Part shown: in pieces, positions 8,098 through 17,753 of the stretch | Position numbering within the stretch: position 1 is the first letter of the stretch | Layout: each line of letters starts with the position of its first letter | Assembly: GCA_031551045.1 (NCBI GenBank) | Contig: JAVBOD010000074.1 | Span: forward strand, 1-37,045 | Origin: JAVBOD01 sp031551045 | GTDB taxonomy: Bacteria; Bacteroidota; Bacteroidia; Bacteroidales; UBA932 | Length of the DNA stretch: 37,045 nucleotides | Reading direction: 5' to 3' | The notes under the pieces: model-generated | Seen by the model: only the letters and a program-made list of their open reading frames with translations | Database searches by the model: none | What the model was told of the DNA's origin: nothing | Program-made: the position numbers and the translations under genes

Positions 8098-8105
8098 TAC
8101 CTTTG
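8098..8105 (+). promoter_or_regulatory. -7 box of the ruvA-sprA promoter
   Basis: TACCTTTG is an exact TAnnTTTG match 28 bases before the ruvA ATG. The -33 region holds a T-rich stretch but no exact TTTG. Confidence 0.5.
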
Positions 8106-8132
8106 TGAGTTAGACATATTTTACTCATTTCT

Positions 8133-8717
8133 ATGTTTGAATACATTAAAGGCGCTATAGCTGAGCTTACACCTACTTATGTTGTAGTAGAAACAACCGG
8201 AATAGGCTATGCCGTGAACATCTCGTTGCAAACCTATAGCCGCCTGCACAATGCCAAAGAAGCCCAATTGTGGCTGCACCATATCGTACGCGAAGACGCC
8301 GAACAGTTGTTCGGGTTTTACGACAAAGACGAGCGTGAACTCTTCCGCTTGCTCATCAGCGTGTCGGGTATTGGGCCCAACACCGGCCGCATGGTGCTCT
8401 CGTCGTTGACTTCGGCCGAAGTGCGCAACGCCATCCTGCAATCCGATATTAACAAAATACAGAGCGTCAAAGGCATTGGCTTGAAAACCGCCCAACGTAT
8501 TGTAGTCGATTTAAAAGACAAAGTAGGAAAAGTAGTGCTCAGTGAAAGTCCCGCCGGCATTAACCAAGCCGGCTCCGTACACGAAGAAGCCCTTTCTGCC
8601 TTAGTGATGTTAGGCTTCGGAAAACCGGCCGTGGAAAAGGTTTTAAATGCCTTGTTGCGCGAAAACAACCATTACAGTATAGAAGAACTCATTAAAACAG
8701 CCTTAAAAAAACTCTAA
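8133..8717 (+). CDS. ruvA: Holliday junction branch migration protein RuvA
   Basis: A 194-residue RuvA of normal length. The N-terminal OB-fold domain starts MFEYIKGAIAELTPTYVVVE. Two helix-hairpin-helix motifs follow, ISVSGIGPNTGRMVLSSL and IQSVKGIGLKTAQRIVVDLK. The flexible C-terminal domain III (EALSALVMLGFGKPAVEKVL to the end) contacts RuvB. RuvA tetramers bind four-way junctions and load the RuvB motor during recombination repair. RuvB and RuvC are not in the window. The sprA start lies only 20 bases downstream, so the two are probably co-transcribed; a ruvA-sprA pairing is, from memory, common in Bacteroidota. Confidence 0.97.
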   Translation: MFEYIKGAIAELTPTYVVVETTGIGYAVNISLQTYSRLHNAKEAQLWLHHIVREDAEQLFGFYDKDERELFRLLISVSGIGPNTGRMVLSSLTSAEVRNAILQSDINKIQSVKGIGLKTAQRIVVDLKDKVGKVVLSESPAGINQAGSVHEEALSALVMLGFGKPAVEKVLNALLRENNHYSIEELIKTALKKL

Positions 8718-8737
8718 CACCAAAGCCATCTAAAACA

Positions 8738-11700
8738 TTGAACCGCACCCGCCGATACTTATTATGCGCTTTATGGCTGCTGGCCGTAACGGTTGGCTAT
8801 GCCCAACAATATTCATGGAACGAACCGAAGAAACCGATCGTAGAATTCGACCCCGCCACCGGTAATTATTTATACTACCATTTCTACGACACTCAGAAAC
8901 TCATGCCCTACAAAGTGTTGTCGGCGGAAGAGTTCCAAAAAGAACAATTTGCCAACTCCATGCGCAACAGCTGGCAACAACGGGCGGCCAATAATCAAGC
9001 AAACAACAATGGGTTGCTTCCTTCGAACTTGAAATTTGCCACCGGCAGCGATTTATTCGCGAAAGTATTCGGCACGCCCGATATTACGATTGACCTGCAA
9101 GGCGCCGTGGAGCTCACGTTCGGAGGGAAATGGAACTATGCCGACAACCCTATTATTCCCGAACGGTATCGCCGCGCCTTTAATTTCGATTTTCAATCTA
9201 AAATAAATTTCAATGTCACCGGCGGCATCGGCGATAAATTGAAGTTGATGTTTAACTACAATACCGAAGCAACCTTCGATTTCGAGTCGAATTTCAAAAT
9301 CGAACACATCGGCAATGAAGACGACATTCTACAACGTATCGAAGCCGGAAATATTTCGCTTCCGCTCGACGGCACCTTAATTACGGGCAATCAAAGCTTG
9401 TTTGGCATAAAAGCCGATTTACGTTTCGGGAAATTAGACGTTACCGGAATTTTTTCCCGTCAGGATGCCGAAGTAAAAACCATAGAAGTAACCGGCAGCG
9501 GACAAACACAAGTATTCGAAATAACCGCCGACAGTTACGATGCCAACCGCCACTTTTTCCTCTCGCAATATTTCAAAGAAAATTACGACAATTATCTATC
9601 GCGCTTACCGCTCATTTTATCGGGCATCAACGTGAAACGGGTGGAAGTGTGGATCACGAACCGTAGCGCACGATTTAACGACTCGCGTAATTTAGTTGCA
9701 TTTATGGATTTAGCCGAAAGCGACCAGATTTACAATTCATCAATAAGCCCCGTACACGGCGGCTATCCGGATAATAACAGTAATAATTTGTATTCGGTAA
9801 TTGATTTAAACCAGCTACGCTCTATCGACAATGTTACCAGCTATCTTACAGGCATGGGATTCCGGGGAGGAGAAGATTTTGAAAAACTGGAAAATGCGCG
9901 GAAGCTGCTGGAATCGGAATACACCGTTAATCCCCAATTAGGATACATTTCGCTGAATACCGCACTGAATAACGATGAAGTGTTGGCCGTAGCATATGAA
10001 TACGAGGTGATGGGAAAAACCTACAAAGTCGGCGAACTTTCCACCGACGGAATTGTAGCGCCCCAAACATTGTCGCTGAAATTGCTGAAAGGCACCATCC
10101 TCACGCCCAAACTCCCGACGTGGAAGCTGATGATGAAAAACGTATATGCGCTGAATACGTATAACCTCGATCCGCAGAATTTCACCCTGGATGTGATGTA
10201 TCAAAACAGCGAGGCAGGGACTGCCCTTCCGTACATTGCAGAAGGAGCGATTGCTCAAAAGCCGCTTATCCGCGTATTGAATTTGGATAATTTGAACTCA
10301 CAGCTGACACAGGTATTAAATGCAGATAACCAGACAGTGATGGGAGATGTTTCTCCTGACGGATTGTTCGACTTTGTTGAAGGCGTAACGGTAATTGCGT
10401 CCAAAGGGCTTATTATTTTCCCGGTGTTAGAACCTTTCGGCCGCTACTTGGAAAAACAAATCAACAACGAGACCGTTGCGGAAAAATATGTGTACAAGGA
10501 GTTGTATGACTCTTCGCTCACAAAAGCGCAAAGTGTGGCCGAAAAGAATAAATTTATTTTAATGGGCAGTTTCCAATCGACAGGAGGTTCGGAAATCTGG
10601 TTGAATGCCATGAACATCCCGCAAGGTTCGGTAGTCGTCACCGCCGGCGGTGTAAAACTTATCGAGGGAGTCGATTATGAAGTCAATTATTTATCGGGGT
10701 CTGTACGCATCATCAACCGCGCTTACCTGGAATCGGGAGTACCCTTGAAAGTAACGCTGGAAAACCGGGCGTTATTTAATATGCAAACAAAAACATTGAT
10801 AGGCACAAGGCTTAAATACCGTTTCAATGATAATTTTTATGTTGGCGGAACCATTTTAAATCTTAGTGAACGGCCACTGACGCAAAAAGTGGCATGGGGG
10901 GAAGAACCCATTTCCAATACCATTTGGGGGATGAATCTCGGATACAAAACAGATGTTCCGCTCTTGACAAAATTAGTAGATGCCATTCCGGGAATCCAAA
11001 CAAAAGCGATGTCGAGTATCTCGGTCGATGCGGAATTTGCACATTTCATTCCGGGGCATTCCAAAGCTATTTCCAGTGCAGGCAATGCGTTTATCGACGA
11101 TTTTGAAGGGACAAAAACATCGCTCGATTTGCGCAATCAAGCATCGTGGGCGCTGGCCAGCGTTCCGCAAGGGCAAAACTTGTTTCCGCAAGGGCAATTA
11201 CCAACCAACACGCAGGAATACGGATTCAAACGCGCCAAATTAGCATGGTATTACATTTATGTCGATTTCCAGCGCAACTCCAGTTACACGCCGGCCTACA
11301 TTAAAGCTAATCCGCGAAAATACCAACATAACTTCTTGGTGGACCAAGTGTATATAAACGATTTATTTCCCAATCGGGAATTAGTGGTTGGAACGCCCAC
11401 TACCCTGCCGGTATTAAACTTGGCCTATTATCCCAACGAGCGCGGGCCTTATAATTATGATGCCGAGGCTCTTAATTCCGACGGTTCATTGAAGAATCAG
11501 AACCCGGACACTAAGGACGGAAACTGGGCCGGTATCATGCGTTCGTTGCCCGTAACGGATTTCGAAACGGCTAATTACGATTACATCGAATTTTGGCTGA
11601 TGGATCCTTTTGTATATAAACCGACCGCCAAGGGAGGAAAACTCTACTTTAACCTCGGAAATATTTCCGAAGATATTTTGAAGGACGGCTACAAGAATTT

Positions 11701-14700
11701 TGAAAACGGCTTGGCAGATCCCAGCGATACCTCCCGTTTCCTGCGTACTATATGGGGACGCGTACCGAAAGACCAGCAACTCACCTTGACTTTCGATAAT
11801 AATTATGACGCCCGCATCTACCAGGATGTCGGATTAGACGGTATCAGCGATGCCGACGAACGAATATTTTTCAGTGGTTATGTAAACCGTATCCGTAGCA
11901 TTATTACCGATCCGGCTGCCTTGTCAAGATTTGAGAATGATCCGGCGGGCGACAATTACGTATATTACCTCGACCCGAAATATGCACAAGCGGAAGCGAC
12001 CATTCTGGATTGTTACAAAGACTATAATGGTACCGAAGGGAACTCACGCCCGAGCGAACAAACCGGCGGCGAAAATACGATGAATACGCCCAATCCGGAT
12101 ATGGAAGACGTGAATAGAGACTATACCATGAATGAGTCCGAAAGTTATTTCCAATACGAAGTAGAACTCACCCCTCAAAGTTTACAAGTAGGTTCCAATT
12201 ATATCACAGACAGCCGCACCGTGACTAAAGAAGCAAGTGACGACTATCCGGGCCCCCAAGAAGTAACATGGTATCAGTTCAAAATCCCGCTCAACGAAGG
12301 AACAGCCATTGGCGCCATTCAAGATTTAAAATCCATCCGGTTCATTCGTATGTTTGTACGAGGGTTCAATGATACTACCGTAATGCGTTTCGCCACGTTG
12401 GAATTAGTACGCGGGGAATGGCGCCGTTACAACCAATCGCTTATCGACGGGCAGGAAGGCTTGGCACAACCGGAAATGTCGAATGCCGTATTCGATATTT
12501 CGGCGGTGAATATTGAAGAAAACGCATCGCGTACGCCGGTGAACTACGTGCTCCCTCCGGGTACCAATCGTCAAATCGACCCCGGGCAATATCAGACACG
12601 CCAACTCAACGAGCAAGCTATGGAGTTGAAGGTGATTGACCTTGCCGACGGAGATGCACGCGCTGCATATAAGAACGTGAACTTCGATTTCCGGCAATAT
12701 AAACGCATCATCATGGATGTGCATGCCGAAGCGATTTCCGGGAAAGCCTTACGAGATGACGATATATCGCTTTTTGTGCGAATTGGGAACGATTACCGCT
12801 ATAATTATTATGAATATGAAATTCCGTTGAAACTCACGCCTCCGGGATTGTATAATGACAACGACGAGACATCTCGCGAAATAGTATGGCCAAAAGAAAA
12901 CCAACTCAATGTTGAATTGGAAAAATTAACGGATGCAAAACTAATCCGCAATCAAATTATCAAAGAACAAGGAGGCTCCATCACCGGCATTTATGAAGAG
13001 ATGGATGGCACTAATAAAATCAGGATCATGGGAAATCCGAATTTAGGCGCCGTAAAAACCATTCTTATCGGAATACGCAATCCGGGCAAGAAAGGGCGGA
13101 CAGGCGACGACGGGTTAGACAAATCGACCGTTGTCTGGGTAAATGAATTCCGCCTGAGCAATTTCAACGAATCAAGCGGATTTGCAGCGTTAGCTCGCAT
13201 GTCGGCAAAACTGGCCGATTTCGGAACCATCACCTTAGCCGGAAATATGCAAACACCGAACTTCGGAAGCCTGGAATCCAAAATGAATGAACGAAGTTTA
13301 GCACATATTTACCAGTATGATTTAGTGACGAATTTCGAACTGGGCATGTTCTTCCCGAAACGAATAGGAGTAAGGATTCCGTTCTTCTTCGGATTATCGG
13401 AAAATTTCACTAACCCGGAATATTATCCTTTCGACCAGGATATCAAATACAACGAAGCGATGCGTGGTTTGACATCCTACGAGCGCGATTCTATCAAGCG
13501 CCTTATACAGGATTACACCCGGCGCATGGCGATTAATTTCACCAATGTAAGAGTGGGGGCAAACTCTACCAAGCAAGCCGTATTCCATCCGTCTAATCTT
13601 TCTCTGAGTTTCTCATACAACCAATTATATGCCCGGAATCCACAAACCGATCACAAACTAAACGAAAATTACCATTTCAACTTGTCTTATGCCTATAATG
13701 TACAACCGCATTATATCGACCTGTTTAAATCGGCAAAATGGGCAAGTTCCAAATGGCTGCAACTGATTCGCGACTTTAATTTTAACCCCTATCCCAACCA
13801 GTTCAGTTTTAATACGGACATCAACCGTGTATATATAGAAAATCAATACCGCAGTATTGCCGCGCCCGACATTGTGATACCGGCCACCGCCGCCAAAGAT
13901 TTCACTTGGGATGCCAATTATGCGTTTGTATGGGATTTGGCACGCTCGCTCAAACTGGATTTCAACGCCACGAACCGTGCACGGATTGATGAACCGGAAG
14001 GAGTCATCAACAAGCGCGATGACCCCGATGGTTATCGTCATTGGCGCGACTCTACGTGGAGTAATTTCTGGCATTTAGGAAGGAATATTCAGTATTTCCA
14101 ACAAATCAACTTGACATATAATAATATTCCTATCAATAGAATTCCTTATTTGGACTGGATAACCGCATCTGCCCGCTACGGAGGTTCATACGACTGGATA
14201 GCCGCTCCAAAATTGGGAGGCTATGACTACACTCCGGGAAATACCATCAGCAATGCCCGCGATATAAACGGCAATTTGAATTTCTCGTTCGAAGGGCTTT
14301 ATAATAAAGTAACGTTCCTCCGTCAAATTAATGATGAATTTGCCGGCCGTGCACGTCCAAAAGTAGAGATGAAAGAAGTGACCTACTCCAGCAGCAAAGT
14401 GGCGTTTACGGAAAAACAAAGGCGTGTCATTACACACGGGCTTAACACCAACGATATTAAAACAGAGATTATTGATGCCAACGGAAAACCAATTATGGCC
14501 AAAGTAGATATCTTGGATAAAAACAAATTAGCCGTAACTTTAGACGAAGCTGCTACCGGCGTAACGGTAAAAGTAACCGGAAAAGTTCCGAAGAAAGATA
14601 ACGCCATGAGCATGCTTGGCAAAACCGGCGTACGCTTCCTGATGCTTATCCGCAATGCCGGAATTTCCTATACGCGCAGAGATGCAACCGTATTGCCGGG

Positions 14701-16009
14701 CTATTTACCCGAATCGAATATCATGGGTTGGGGGCAAATGAACGGCGTTTGGGGCCCAACATGGCCGTTCTTCCTCGGCTGGCAGAACGACAATTATATA
14801 AATAGCGCCCGTAACTATGGTTGGCTTTCAACGGACACCACGATGATCAATCCCTATACGATGGCCAATATGGAAAATCTGGGATTAAGAATGACGTTAG
14901 AACCGTTCCGTGATTTTAAAATCGATTTAACCGCCTCACGGGTTATTGCTAAAAACCGCTCCAGCTACAATGTAGCCTATACAAGCACCCAACGGCAAGA
15001 AACGGGAAGCTTGCAAATTACCACGATAAGCATCAAGAGTGCTTTTGAAAATCCCAAAGCGGAAAATGATTACTTCTCAAAATCATTTGAAAATTTCATG
15101 AACAGCCGGATGGTGATTGCACAACGTTTAGCCCAGCAACGTGCAGCATCTTCAGGTCGCTACACCCCCACTGTTGACCCCAATACCGGATTTCCCAACG
15201 GTTATGGCCCCTTGTCTCAGGAAGTACTGATTCCGGCATTCTTGTCGGCTTACACAACATCTTCTTCCGAAAACGTGCCGCTCTCTAATACGCCCACCTT
15301 CCCCTTGCCGAATTGGCAAATCATGTACACCGGCTTGTCACGTATTCCGGCATTTAAAGATGTCATCACGGCTGCCACATTGTTGCACAATTACAGTTCA
15401 ACGTTCTCTGTCAATTCCTACACGTTGAATCAAGACTATGGGACGGACGAAAGCGATGGATTCAGTTATGTACGGAACACCTTGGGAGACTTTATCGCAC
15501 AACGCGACATTATGAATGTAAGCGTCGATGAGCGTTTCAGCCCCCTGGCCCAACTCGATATCACCTGGTTCAACAATTTATCGACCAGAGTTGGCTGGAC
15601 CAAGCTCCGGAGGGTGGGCCTCAGCTTGGCCAATAATCAAATCACCGAACTACGCAGTAACGAATATACCATTGGAGGCGGATATACTTTCCGCGAAGTT
15701 CCGGTTATCTTGAATTTAAGCGGTAACCGCTCCCGGAATATGACGACCAGTTTGAAAATGCGTGCGGATATCAGCCTTCAGGAAGATAAGAATATTCTGC
15801 GCCGCTTAGTGATTACAGACGATGCCCTTCCGCAAATATCGGATGGGAAACGCATGTTGTCCATTAAATTCTCGGCAGAGTATTTAGTAAGCAACAACAT
15901 TACCTTCCGCTTATTCTTCGACCGCATGGTCAACACTCCGTATGTCTCGAGTATTGGAACAGCCACTACGAACGTTGGTTTTACATTGACATTATCATTA
16001 TCTCAATAA
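8738..16009 (+). CDS. sprA: SprA/Sov, outer-membrane translocon of the Type 9 secretion system
   Basis: A 2423-residue protein, the size of Bacteroidales Sov and flavobacterial SprA. SprA forms a giant single-chain beta-barrel through which Type 9 cargo crosses the outer membrane. The signal peptide is MNRTRRYLLCALWLLAVTVG, cut near YAQQ. The N-terminal region contains GSDLFAKVFGTPDITIDLQG and the KLMFNYNTEATFDFE segment typical of the family. Large soluble insertions and many alternating beta-strands follow, and the protein ends in a beta-strand (VGFTLTLSLSQ). The start is a TTG: there is no ATG near it and the signal peptide begins exactly there, while the next Met would remove it. It sits 20 bases after ruvA and 32 before gcvH. 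The gene is intact. Its presence predicts a working Type 9 system, although no cargo with a Type 9 C-terminal domain is recognised in this window. Confidence 0.95.
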   Translation: MNRTRRYLLCALWLLAVTVGYAQQYSWNEPKKPIVEFDPATGNYLYYHFYDTQKLMPYKVLSAEEFQKEQFANSMRNSWQQRAANNQANNNGLLPSNLKFATGSDLFAKVFGTPDITIDLQGAVELTFGGKWNYADNPIIPERYRRAFNFDFQSKINFNVTGGIGDKLKLMFNYNTEATFDFESNFKIEHIGNEDDILQRIEAGNISLPLDGTLITGNQSLFGIKADLRFGKLDVTGIFSRQDAEVKTIEVTGSGQTQVFEITADSYDANRHFFLSQYFKENYDNYLSRLPLILSGINVKRVEVWITNRSARFNDSRNLVAFMDLAESDQIYNSSISPVHGGYPDNNSNNLYSVIDLNQLRSIDNVTSYLTGMGFRGGEDFEKLENARKLLESEYTVNPQLGYISLNTALNNDEVLAVAYEYEVMGKTYKVGELSTDGIVAPQTLSLKLLKGTILTPKLPTWKLMMKNVYALNTYNLDPQNFTLDVMYQNSEAGTALPYIAEGAIAQKPLIRVLNLDNLNSQLTQVLNADNQTVMGDVSPDGLFDFVEGVTVIASKGLIIFPVLEPFGRYLEKQINNETVAEKYVYKELYDSSLTKAQSVAEKNKFILMGSFQSTGGSEIWLNAMNIPQGSVVVTAGGVKLIEGVDYEVNYLSGSVRIINRAYLESGVPLKVTLENRALFNMQTKTLIGTRLKYRFNDNFYVGGTILNLSERPLTQKVAWGEEPISNTIWGMNLGYKTDVPLLTKLVDAIPGIQTKAMSSISVDAEFAHFIPGHSKAISSAGNAFIDDFEGTKTSLDLRNQASWALASVPQGQNLFPQGQLPTNTQEYGFKRAKLAWYYIYVDFQRNSSYTPAYIKANPRKYQHNFLVDQVYINDLFPNRELVVGTPTTLPVLNLAYYPNERGPYNYDAEALNSDGSLKNQNPDTKDGNWAGIMRSLPVTDFETANYDYIEFWLMDPFVYKPTAKGGKLYFNLGNISEDILKDGYKNFENGLADPSDTSRFLRTIWGRVPKDQQLTLTFDNNYDARIYQDVGLDGISDADERIFFSGYVNRIRSIITDPAALSRFENDPAGDNYVYYLDPKYAQAEATILDCYKDYNGTEGNSRPSEQTGGENTMNTPNPDMEDVNRDYTMNESESYFQYEVELTPQSLQVGSNYITDSRTVTKEASDDYPGPQEVTWYQFKIPLNEGTAIGAIQDLKSIRFIRMFVRGFNDTTVMRFATLELVRGEWRRYNQSLIDGQEGLAQPEMSNAVFDISAVNIEENASRTPVNYVLPPGTNRQIDPGQYQTRQLNEQAMELKVIDLADGDARAAYKNVNFDFRQYKRIIMDVHAEAISGKALRDDDISLFVRIGNDYRYNYYEYEIPLKLTPPGLYNDNDETSREIVWPKENQLNVELEKLTDAKLIRNQIIKEQGGSITGIYEEMDGTNKIRIMGNPNLGAVKTILIGIRNPGKKGRTGDDGLDKSTVVWVNEFRLSNFNESSGFAALARMSAKLADFGTITLAGNMQTPNFGSLESKMNERSLAHIYQYDLVTNFELGMFFPKRIGVRIPFFFGLSENFTNPEYYPFDQDIKYNEAMRGLTSYERDSIKRLIQDYTRRMAINFTNVRVGANSTKQAVFHPSNLSLSFSYNQLYARNPQTDHKLNENYHFNLSYAYNVQPHYIDLFKSAKWASSKWLQLIRDFNFNPYPNQFSFNTDINRVYIENQYRSIAAPDIVIPATAAKDFTWDANYAFVWDLARSLKLDFNATNRARIDEPEGVINKRDDPDGYRHWRDSTWSNFWHLGRNIQYFQQINLTYNNIPINRIPYLDWITASARYGGSYDWIAAPKLGGYDYTPGNTISNARDINGNLNFSFEGLYNKVTFLRQINDEFAGRARPKVEMKEVTYSSSKVAFTEKQRRVITHGLNTNDIKTEIIDANGKPIMAKVDILDKNKLAVTLDEAATGVTVKVTGKVPKKDNAMSMLGKTGVRFLMLIRNAGISYTRRDATVLPGYLPESNIMGWGQMNGVWGPTWPFFLGWQNDNYINSARNYGWLSTDTTMINPYTMANMENLGLRMTLEPFRDFKIDLTASRVIAKNRSSYNVAYTSTQRQETGSLQITTISIKSAFENPKAENDYFSKSFENFMNSRMVIAQRLAQQRAASSGRYTPTVDPNTGFPNGYGPLSQEVLIPAFLSAYTTSSSENVPLSNTPTFPLPNWQIMYTGLSRIPAFKDVITAATLLHNYSSTFSVNSYTLNQDYGTDESDGFSYVRNTLGDFIAQRDIMNVSVDERFSPLAQLDITWFNNLSTRVGWTKLRRVGLSLANNQITELRSNEYTIGGGYTFREVPVILNLSGNRSRNMTTSLKMRADISLQEDKNILRRLVITDDALPQISDGKRMLSIKFSAEYLVSNNITFRLFFDRMVNTPYVSSIGTATTNVGFTLTLSLSQ

Positions 16010-16041
16010 TTAAATTTATTAACTTTTAAAAAAATAGTATT

Positions 16042-16416
16042 ATGAATCTTCCAGCAAATCTGAAGTACACAAAAGAGCACGAATGGGTGCGTGTAGAAGG
16101 CGATGTAGCCGTAGTAGGAATTACCGACTTTGCTCAAGGGCAATTGGGCGACATTGTATTTGTAGATGTACAAACCGAAGGCGAAACCTTACAACAAGGC
16201 GAGGTATTCGGAGCCATTGAAGCCGTAAAAACCGTTGCCGACGCTTATATGCCTCTTTCCGGAGAAATTACGGAATTTAATTCGGCGTTAGAAGGCGCCC
16301 CGGAATCAGTAAACAAAGACCCGTACGGAGCCGGATGGATTATCAAAATTAAAATGAGCGACCCGGGCGAAGTAAATAACCTGCTTAGCGCCGACGCCTA
16401 TAAAACGTTCATCTAA
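16042..16416 (+). CDS. gcvH: Glycine cleavage system H protein
   Basis: A 124-residue lipoyl carrier that shuttles the aminomethyl group between the P, T and L proteins of the glycine cleavage complex. The lipoylated lysine is K63 in FGAIEAVKTVADAYMPLSGE. KYTKEHEWVRVEG at the start and NKDPYGAGWIIKI near the end are standard GcvH signatures. Length is normal. It follows sprA by 32 AT-rich bases that include TAACTTTTA (16019-16027), a weak -7-like box, so it may be read from the sprA transcript, from its own promoter, or both. gcvP and gcvT are not nearby. A strong hairpin terminator follows. Confidence 0.97.
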   Translation: MNLPANLKYTKEHEWVRVEGDVAVVGITDFAQGQLGDIVFVDVQTEGETLQQGEVFGAIEAVKTVADAYMPLSGEITEFNSALEGAPESVNKDPYGAGWIIKIKMSDPGEVNNLLSADAYKTFI

Positions 16417-16434
16417 ATCTTCGCGTTTGCCATT

Positions 16435-16473
16435 AAAAAAAGGCTTTCCGTTTTTCATGGAAAGCCTTTTTTT
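16435..16473. terminator. Bidirectional Rho-independent terminator
   Basis: AGGCTTTCC (16441-16449) pairs with GGAAAGCCT (16459-16467), flanked by an A-run on the left and a T-run on the right that extend the stem. It can end gcvH on the plus strand and the 16489-17706 gene on the minus strand, which converge here. Confidence 0.9.
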
Positions 16474-16488
16474 AATGTCAGTATTACC

Positions 16489-17706
16489 TTATTTCTTACG
16501 GCGTACAATTGGGTTGTCAAATACTCTAATCCAGTCTATTTCAAAGACCGCCGGAAGTTTGGCATTATTGGTTTCCCCAACGATACCCGATGCCAGCCCT
16601 ATGCTTAAAGGAGTAGTTAACTTGTTGGAGCATTCGGAGATTTTCTTCCCATTAATACGCCAAACAATAACATTTTCATTTATTTCAATACTCATCACAT
16701 AGAACTTCTTTGCATTAAATGCAATTTTCTTCACCTTGGAATAAGCTTCGCCCGATTCGGCATACATTCCCATTTCCAACATCTTGTTGCAATAGATAAA
16801 GCAACTAAGGAACGGCAAACGTATTTCTCCATTCATCCAAAGAGAATGATATACGTTTTTCACATTGGTAAAGCGTACTTTTATTTCAATCGTCCCTTTT
16901 TGAAGTTGAAAATTCTTCACGGTACTCACTAAGCCGGAAGTGTAATGATATTGACGCGGGAAAAAGCCGTGATTCTTATCCCATGCCATACTTTTAATTT
17001 CTTCTTGGCGTGTAAGAATACGGAGAGTCCCTGCACGTTGCTCTACGTTTGTACCGGGAGTCACACAGTGCATCTCGTCGTTTTGTGAATAGGCTTTAGA
17101 AAAAATATATTCGCTTTGCAGTGGGTTCACCGACCAATGAGCAGCCCGGTCTGTGCTTCTGAACTCATCGTCAAACAATACTTTGGCCTTTTCTATTTCG
17201 GCAAAAAGGCTTGCATATTTTTTATGCAAGTGGAAATATGATTTGATATCTTTGCTTTTTGCCAAGCGTTTATATTCCAGAAATTTTTGATGGGGGTCGC
17301 TTTGAAGATGGCGCTTCTTGTCTTTCAAATAAGCCTTATGCTTTTTAAAAGAAGGAGTGTGTATGTGTTCCTGCAAATCCAGGTATTCTTTCACATACTC
17401 CGAACCCGTATCTCCGGTTTTGCGGTAATGTTTTACTTCGGGATATTTGCGCAGTTCAGCCACGCGCCGTTCCATCTTTTCCTCTTTACTCCCATGGTAT
17501 TTCAAGGCAAGAATTTGGGCCAACTCCTCTTTGTATTCCGGAGAAGAAACATAATCATTTAATTCCTTGTAGCGCTCAAAATACTCCGAGCTTTGAATTT
17601 CTTTATAGCGGGCATAAAGACGATCCACATGACGCCATTTTTGTTCATATTTCTCCGTTGACGGAACCAGCAAAAAAGCCGGCGGCGAATAAGTAAAAAA
17701 TTTCAT
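16489..17706 (-). CDS. Helical-repeat protein with C-terminal GH16/LamG-like domain, unknown function
   Basis: A 405-residue protein in two parts. Residues about 20-175 are charged and helical, with recurring units: YKELNDYVSSPEYKEELA, YLDLQEHIHTPSFKKHKAYL, and the alternating AELRKYPEVKHYRK and YKRLAKSKDIKSYFHLHK. Residues about 178-398 look like a concanavalin-type jelly roll of the GH16/LamG kind (FDDEFRSTDRAAHWSVNP, LQKGTIEIKVRF, HSLWMNGEIRL, ending in AVFEIDWIRVFDNP). The GH16 catalytic ExDxxE motif is not seen where it would be expected, so it is probably a binding domain or a dead enzyme. The N-terminus (MKFFTYSPPAFLLVPSTEKY) is not a normal signal peptide, so secretion is doubtful, which is odd for a carbohydrate-binding fold. 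It lies 47 bases after the response regulator on the same strand and may belong to that operon. Confidence 0.75.
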   Translation of the reverse strand: MKFFTYSPPAFLLVPSTEKYEQKWRHVDRLYARYKEIQSSEYFERYKELNDYVSSPEYKEELAQILALKYHGSKEEKMERRVAELRKYPEVKHYRKTGDTGSEYVKEYLDLQEHIHTPSFKKHKAYLKDKKRHLQSDPHQKFLEYKRLAKSKDIKSYFHLHKKYASLFAEIEKAKVLFDDEFRSTDRAAHWSVNPLQSEYIFSKAYSQNDEMHCVTPGTNVEQRAGTLRILTRQEEIKSMAWDKNHGFFPRQYHYTSGLVSTVKNFQLQKGTIEIKVRFTNVKNVYHSLWMNGEIRLPFLSCFIYCNKMLEMGMYAESGEAYSKVKKIAFNAKKFYVMSIEINENVIVWRINGKKISECSNKLTTPLSIGLASGIVGETNNAKLPAVFEIDWIRVFDNPIVRRKK

Positions 17707-17726
17707 AGAAGACTAAATTTAGCGCC

Positions 17727-17734
17727 CAAATTTA
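17727..17734 (-). promoter_or_regulatory. Possible -7 box before the 405-aa protein gene
   Basis: The minus strand reads TAAATTTG, an exact TAnnTTTG match, 20 bases before the start at 17706. It could give the gene its own promoter besides read-through from the response regulator. No -33 TTTG is visible. Confidence 0.35.
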
Positions 17735-17753
17735 AACATAATTTAGCACATAT

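Noticed and set aside
13658..14655. Several minus-strand open frames of 83-138 codons inside sprA
   Set aside because: They lie antisense to an intact long gene, overlap each other and show no domain or promoter, so they are treated as chance frames.
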